Positions 31,066 through 34,579 of a stretch of DNA of 34,579 nt are shown here, piece by piece; position 1 is the first letter of the stretch; every line of letters begins with the position of its first letter. The translations under genes were made by a program, and so were the position numbers. Source of the stretch: Avisuccinivibrio_A sp964651505 (GTDB lineage: Bacteria; Pseudomonadota; Gammaproteobacteria; Enterobacterales; Succinivibrionaceae); the NCBI GenBank assembly GCA_964651505.1, contig CAZYXT010000007.1, positions 1 to 34,579 on the forward strand, in the 5' to 3' direction. The notes beneath the pieces are model-generated. The model saw only the letters and a program-made list of their open reading frames with translations. It searched no databases and was not told the DNA's origin.

Positions 31066-34000
31066 ATGGGCGGCGATCTATTTAATGAAAAATTCTTATC
31101 GCAAAGATTAAGCAGCATAGATACAGATGTTGATGTCCCTTCAAAAATTTTAATAATAAAAAGATGGCATGACTTCATCAAAGATAAGGTTATTTACACC
31201 AAAAAAGAGGAACAGCTTCAAGCCGATTTTTTAAATGACATTTTCGGAGAAGTTTTAGATTATTCATATAAACGTGATGGCAAGTCAGATATCAACCTTG
31301 AAAAAGAGCTCAAAGTTCTTTCTGACGGCTCCGGGCCCGACGGGGTGTTAGGATTCTTTTCATCAGAAAAGTCTCTTGTCAAAGCCGTAATAGAGCTTAA
31401 AGATGCAAACACCAACTTAGATCGCAATCAAAACCGCAAAAACGATAAACGCACGCCGGTTGAACAAGCTTTCTCCTATGTTTCTAAAGTAGGCGGAGAG
31501 TGCGATTGGGTCATCGTATCAAATTTTGTTGAGATAAGATTATACCCGTCAAATGACAGCTATGCTTATCAAAAATTCCTAATTACTGATTTGATTGACC
31601 GGGATAACTTTGAAATCTTTTATAAGCTGCTATCTAAAAAAAGCTTAATAAGCAACAGCGAGCCTTCGTTTACATATAACCTTGTTCAGGCAAAAATAAA
31701 AGCGGACGAGGAAATTACCATCAAATTTTATAACGAGTACAGAGAGTTAAGAATTAAATTATTTAATCATATTAACTCAGCAGCCCCAGGAATCGATAAA
31801 GAAACAGCACTCTCGAAAACTCAAAAAATACTTGATAGAGTTCTCTTTATATGCTTTTGTGAAGATCTTGGCCTGATGCCCTATAAACTTTTAAATAAAG
31901 TACGTTCAAATTACCAAAATTCATTTAGTACTTCCAAAATAAAACTATACTCTGACCTAAAAGACTTATTCAATGCCATAGACAAAGGCTTTCCTCAAAG
32001 ACACATCAATCATTTTAATGGAGGCTTGTTTAAACGCGATAAGATTCTAGATAGTCTTCCTATCGAGAATGAATATCTGCTCGATGTTATCAACCTTGAG
32101 CGGTATGACTTTAAAACAGAATTAAATGTCGATATCTTGGGTCATATCTTTGAGCAGTCAATTAGTGATTTGGAAGAATTACAAAACAACAATCTAAACA
32201 AACGTCATAATGACGGCATATATTATACTCCAACCTTGATTACAAAATATATTATCGAAAAAACCATTGGCGTATGGCTTGAAGATAAAAAGCAAGAACT
32301 TGGCTATAATGATTTGCCATTGATATCTGATGGGCTATGGTTAAAGATAAGACAAGGCAGAGCACGCAAAACAAATAAAACAATACAAGCCCATTTAGAA
32401 TTTTGGCTGGATCTGAGAAAGAAATTAGACAATATCAAAATAATTGACCCTGCTTGCGGAAGCGGTTCTTTCCTGGTACAAGTCTTTGACTATTTGAAGG
32501 GTCTGCATAAATATATAAATAGTGAAATTGAAGCTTTATCAGGGCCGCAAACCGACCTGTTCAATATTGATTCACATATTTTATCTGAAAACATTTTCGG
32601 CGTTGACATCAACGCTGAAAGCGTTGAAATAACTAAATTGTCCCTATGGATTAAAACGGCCAACGAGAGAGACAAACTAACTTCCTTGGATGCCAACATC
32701 AGATGCGGCAATTCCCTAATTGATGATCCTGATTATGATGATAAAAGCTTCAATTGGGAAAAGGCGTTTCCCGACATTATGAAAGAGGGAGGATTTGATA
32801 TAGTTATCACCAATCCTCCATATATCGACTCTGAAACAATGACAAAGTTCCATTTAAAAGAACGTGAATTTTTAAGCAAGAACTTTGCATCAGCAAAGGG
32901 CAACTATGATATTTATATACCTTTCATGGAAAAATGCCTGCAAATCACTAAAGAAAACTCATACATCGCCTTTATTACTCCTGATAAATATCTATCTAAA
33001 AATTTTGGCAGCAAGTTGCGCAAACTGTTGCTAAATCACATAATCTGCATAAGGAAATTTGGCCGTTCCGTATTCCAAGATACCTTAGTAGATTCTATCG
33101 TAACCATTTTAAAGAAAAGTCAGGTTGACAATCTTAGTTTTTACGATGAAAACAACAACCTAATAAACACAATAAATAAAACTAAGATTATTTATCCATA
33201 TGCGTTAGATTCTTATTTCTCACAAGACTTCGCAGTTATTGACTTTATCGATACGAATTGCACCCAAAAATTATCTGCCTATGTTACATGTGAAAACGCC
33301 TGTGCAACAAGTGATTGCTATAAACTAAAACCCTTAATTGTAAGTTCATTAAACCCCCATTTCCCTGCATATAAGGTAATTAATACCGGCACTATAGGCA
33401 AATATAATCCGGTCTGGGGGATGCGCAAAATGAAGTATCTCAAAGATTCATATTTATATCCTGTAGTTTCCAAAGAAGACTTTAGTGAAAACTTTACTAA
33501 CTCATATGGCAATAAATCAAAACTAAAAAAGATTATTATAAAAGGTCTTACTTTGCTTGATGCCTGTATTGATATCGATGGTTCTATCATTCCGGGCAAA
33601 TCAACGTTGGTTATATGCCATCATGATCTGAAGTTATTATTTGCCATGCTGGCATTAATTAATTCATCGCTGCCTTTTTATTACATCAAGCATAAACACT
33701 CATCCAACAGTTACAATGGGGGCATAAACTTCCAAAAGGAGATGCTTAACAGCCTGCCTGTTCCAAATTTTACAGACGACAGCTTAAACAAGTTGCATTC
33801 ATACGGGCTTGATCTTTACAATAAAACCAAAGACTTGCATGACTGCTTAGATAAATTTTTAACTTTAATTGCTACACAGTTTAATGTACAGAAAGACAGA
33901 TATTTTACATGTTTAGATCTTGATTTTAATAATTTTGAAAAGCTATTGAAAGCTGACAATAAATCTCTTAGCGGATCAATCAAAGATGACTGGCTTTTAA

Positions 34001-34131
34001 GGTTTAATTCATATAAGACAACCTTTATGTCTTTTAAAGAGGCCATTCTTAATTTAAAAAAAGATTGCGACTCTTATATTTTTGCAATCTACAATCTGCC
34101 GGCGCAATATGCAAGCAAGATAGCTTTATAA
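31066..34131 (+). CDS. Type IIG restriction-modification enzyme (Eco57I-like, fused nuclease and adenine methyltransferase)
   Basis: A 1021-residue single-chain restriction-modification enzyme. Residues about 40-165 hold a PD-(D/E)xK nuclease: PD at 91-92, then VIELKDA with E110 and K112, then RTPVEQAFSYVSK. A helical linker (about 200-385) leads to an N6-adenine methyltransferase. It has motif I DPACGSGSFL (D461-G467), a DINAESVEITKLSLWI block and catalytic NPPY at 583-586. The C-terminal part (about 650-1021) resembles the TaqI-like specificity domain and should read the DNA target, which cannot be predicted. No separate methylase, specificity or BREX genes accompany it. The ATG has AGGGA nine bases upstream. 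A 60-base sample (32161-32220) is 30% GC versus 55% in a sample from rseP, indicating horizontal acquisition. BREX PglX is the main alternative but lacks this nuclease domain. Confidence 0.9.
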   Translation: MGGDLFNEKFLSQRLSSIDTDVDVPSKILIIKRWHDFIKDKVIYTKKEEQLQADFLNDIFGEVLDYSYKRDGKSDINLEKELKVLSDGSGPDGVLGFFSSEKSLVKAVIELKDANTNLDRNQNRKNDKRTPVEQAFSYVSKVGGECDWVIVSNFVEIRLYPSNDSYAYQKFLITDLIDRDNFEIFYKLLSKKSLISNSEPSFTYNLVQAKIKADEEITIKFYNEYRELRIKLFNHINSAAPGIDKETALSKTQKILDRVLFICFCEDLGLMPYKLLNKVRSNYQNSFSTSKIKLYSDLKDLFNAIDKGFPQRHINHFNGGLFKRDKILDSLPIENEYLLDVINLERYDFKTELNVDILGHIFEQSISDLEELQNNNLNKRHNDGIYYTPTLITKYIIEKTIGVWLEDKKQELGYNDLPLISDGLWLKIRQGRARKTNKTIQAHLEFWLDLRKKLDNIKIIDPACGSGSFLVQVFDYLKGLHKYINSEIEALSGPQTDLFNIDSHILSENIFGVDINAESVEITKLSLWIKTANERDKLTSLDANIRCGNSLIDDPDYDDKSFNWEKAFPDIMKEGGFDIVITNPPYIDSETMTKFHLKEREFLSKNFASAKGNYDIYIPFMEKCLQITKENSYIAFITPDKYLSKNFGSKLRKLLLNHIICIRKFGRSVFQDTLVDSIVTILKKSQVDNLSFYDENNNLINTINKTKIIYPYALDSYFSQDFAVIDFIDTNCTQKLSAYVTCENACATSDCYKLKPLIVSSLNPHFPAYKVINTGTIGKYNPVWGMRKMKYLKDSYLYPVVSKEDFSENFTNSYGNKSKLKKIIIKGLTLLDACIDIDGSIIPGKSTLVICHHDLKLLFAMLALINSSLPFYYIKHKHSSNSYNGGINFQKEMLNSLPVPNFTDDSLNKLHSYGLDLYNKTKDLHDCLDKFLTLIATQFNVQKDRYFTCLDLDFNNFEKLLKADNKSLSGSIKDDWLLRFNSYKTTFMSFKEAILNLKKDCDSYIFAIYNLPAQYASKIAL

Positions 34132-34579
34132 CTTTTTTGCCTCTTTTTGCTTGGCAGCTTTCATCCCTGCTCATAAGCTCGGCAACCCCCATGACGGCTT
34201 AACCTCAGCCCCTCAATCATCCCCGAGAATGTGACCGTTTTGCAGTGTCATGGCTTGCGACAGACGTTTGCAGGAGCGTCAGGTTTAACAAAGGCGGCAC
34301 TTGCTGTAAAAAGGAGCGATTAACCTTATTTACCCCCGTTAAAATCCATGCTCAGGCGCGCTCTCATCTTGAGGCGCTGACAGATGATCCGTGCATGCGC
34401 TCAGGTGCGTGACGATGCCCCTCTTATGAGCAGCCACTTAATCTGCAAGATCCACAATGTCTTGACGATTGCCGCCTGAGGATGAGCTTGCGGCAGCGGC
34501 TTTATGGCAAGGGACAAAATTATTTGGCCCCCATCTGACAGCCTGCTCACGCCGTTATATTCAATCTCTTTGTAGCAGA
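34132..34579. other. Right-end region without a supported gene
   Basis: These 448 bases return to a GC content like the core genes. T-rich DNA follows the restriction gene stop, but I see no clear terminator stem. A minus-strand frame is open from the window edge to a TGA at 34401 (59 codons, containing YKEIEYNGVSRLSDGG). It could be the 3' end of a gene outside the window, but it matches nothing I recognise and could be chance. Confidence 0.35.

Noticed and set aside
31066..34131. BREX-type PglX methyltransferase
   Set aside because: An N-terminal PD-(D/E)xK nuclease is present and no brxA, brxB, brxC, pglZ or brxL genes flank it, so a solitary Type IIG enzyme fits better.
34401..34579. 59-codon minus-strand frame open to the right edge
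   Set aside because: Possible 3' end of a gene beyond the window, but no recognisable motif and short enough to be chance, so not called as a gene.

Overview
The window looks like a chromosomal segment of a gammaproteobacterium. The evidence is a complete Na+-translocating NADH:quinone reductase operon (nqrABCDEF) and the conserved translation/isoprenoid/envelope cluster from rpsB to tilS, both with gammaproteobacterial gene content and protein lengths. Protein style and the mix of genes suggest an anaerobic or facultative Aeromonadales relative, perhaps Succinivibrionaceae. That family-level placement is inference only.

Layout. Every gene between about 0.38 and 29.4 kb is on the minus strand, so the biological order runs right to left. 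From the right: rpsB (29389), tsf, pyrH, frr, uppS, cdsA, dxr, rseP, bamA, skp, lpxD, fabZ, lpxA, lpxB, rnhB, accA and tilS (ends 11813). Most neighbours overlap or lie within 36 bases of each other. The exceptions are the hairpin-bearing gaps on either side of tsf and a 50-base gap between lpxB and rnhB. This block makes ribosomal protein S2 and EF-Ts, UMP and recycled ribosomes, undecaprenyl and isoprenoid precursors, CDP-diacylglycerol, lipid A, fatty acids, and the outer-membrane assembly machinery (BamA, Skp) with the RseP stress protease. Compared with E. coli, dxr sits after cdsA instead of before uppS, and dnaE is absent between rnhB and accA. After a 574-base gap comes nqrABCDEF (11238 to 5352), closed by a clear rho-independent terminator. 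The left end carries an uncharacterised exported protein of about 640 residues, a FrsA-like alpha/beta-hydrolase, and an uncharacterised coiled-coil protein with an 11-residue tandem repeat. It finishes in a non-coding stretch rich in GATC palindromes.

The right end switches strand: a LysR-type regulator, then a solitary 1021-residue Type IIG restriction-modification enzyme. A 60-base sample of that gene is 30% GC, against 55% for a sample from the rseP gene, so it is probably acquired DNA.

Most of the window is well-understood core genome. The parts most deserving a second look are the coiled-coil orphan at the left end, the exported Cys-containing orphan protein, the large charged insertion in RseP, the 86-residue tail and altered motif of LpxB, the hairpin at the predicted 5' end of the rpsB message, and the Type IIG enzyme with unknown specificity. 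I found no CRISPR array, tRNA, rRNA, insertion sequence or prophage module.
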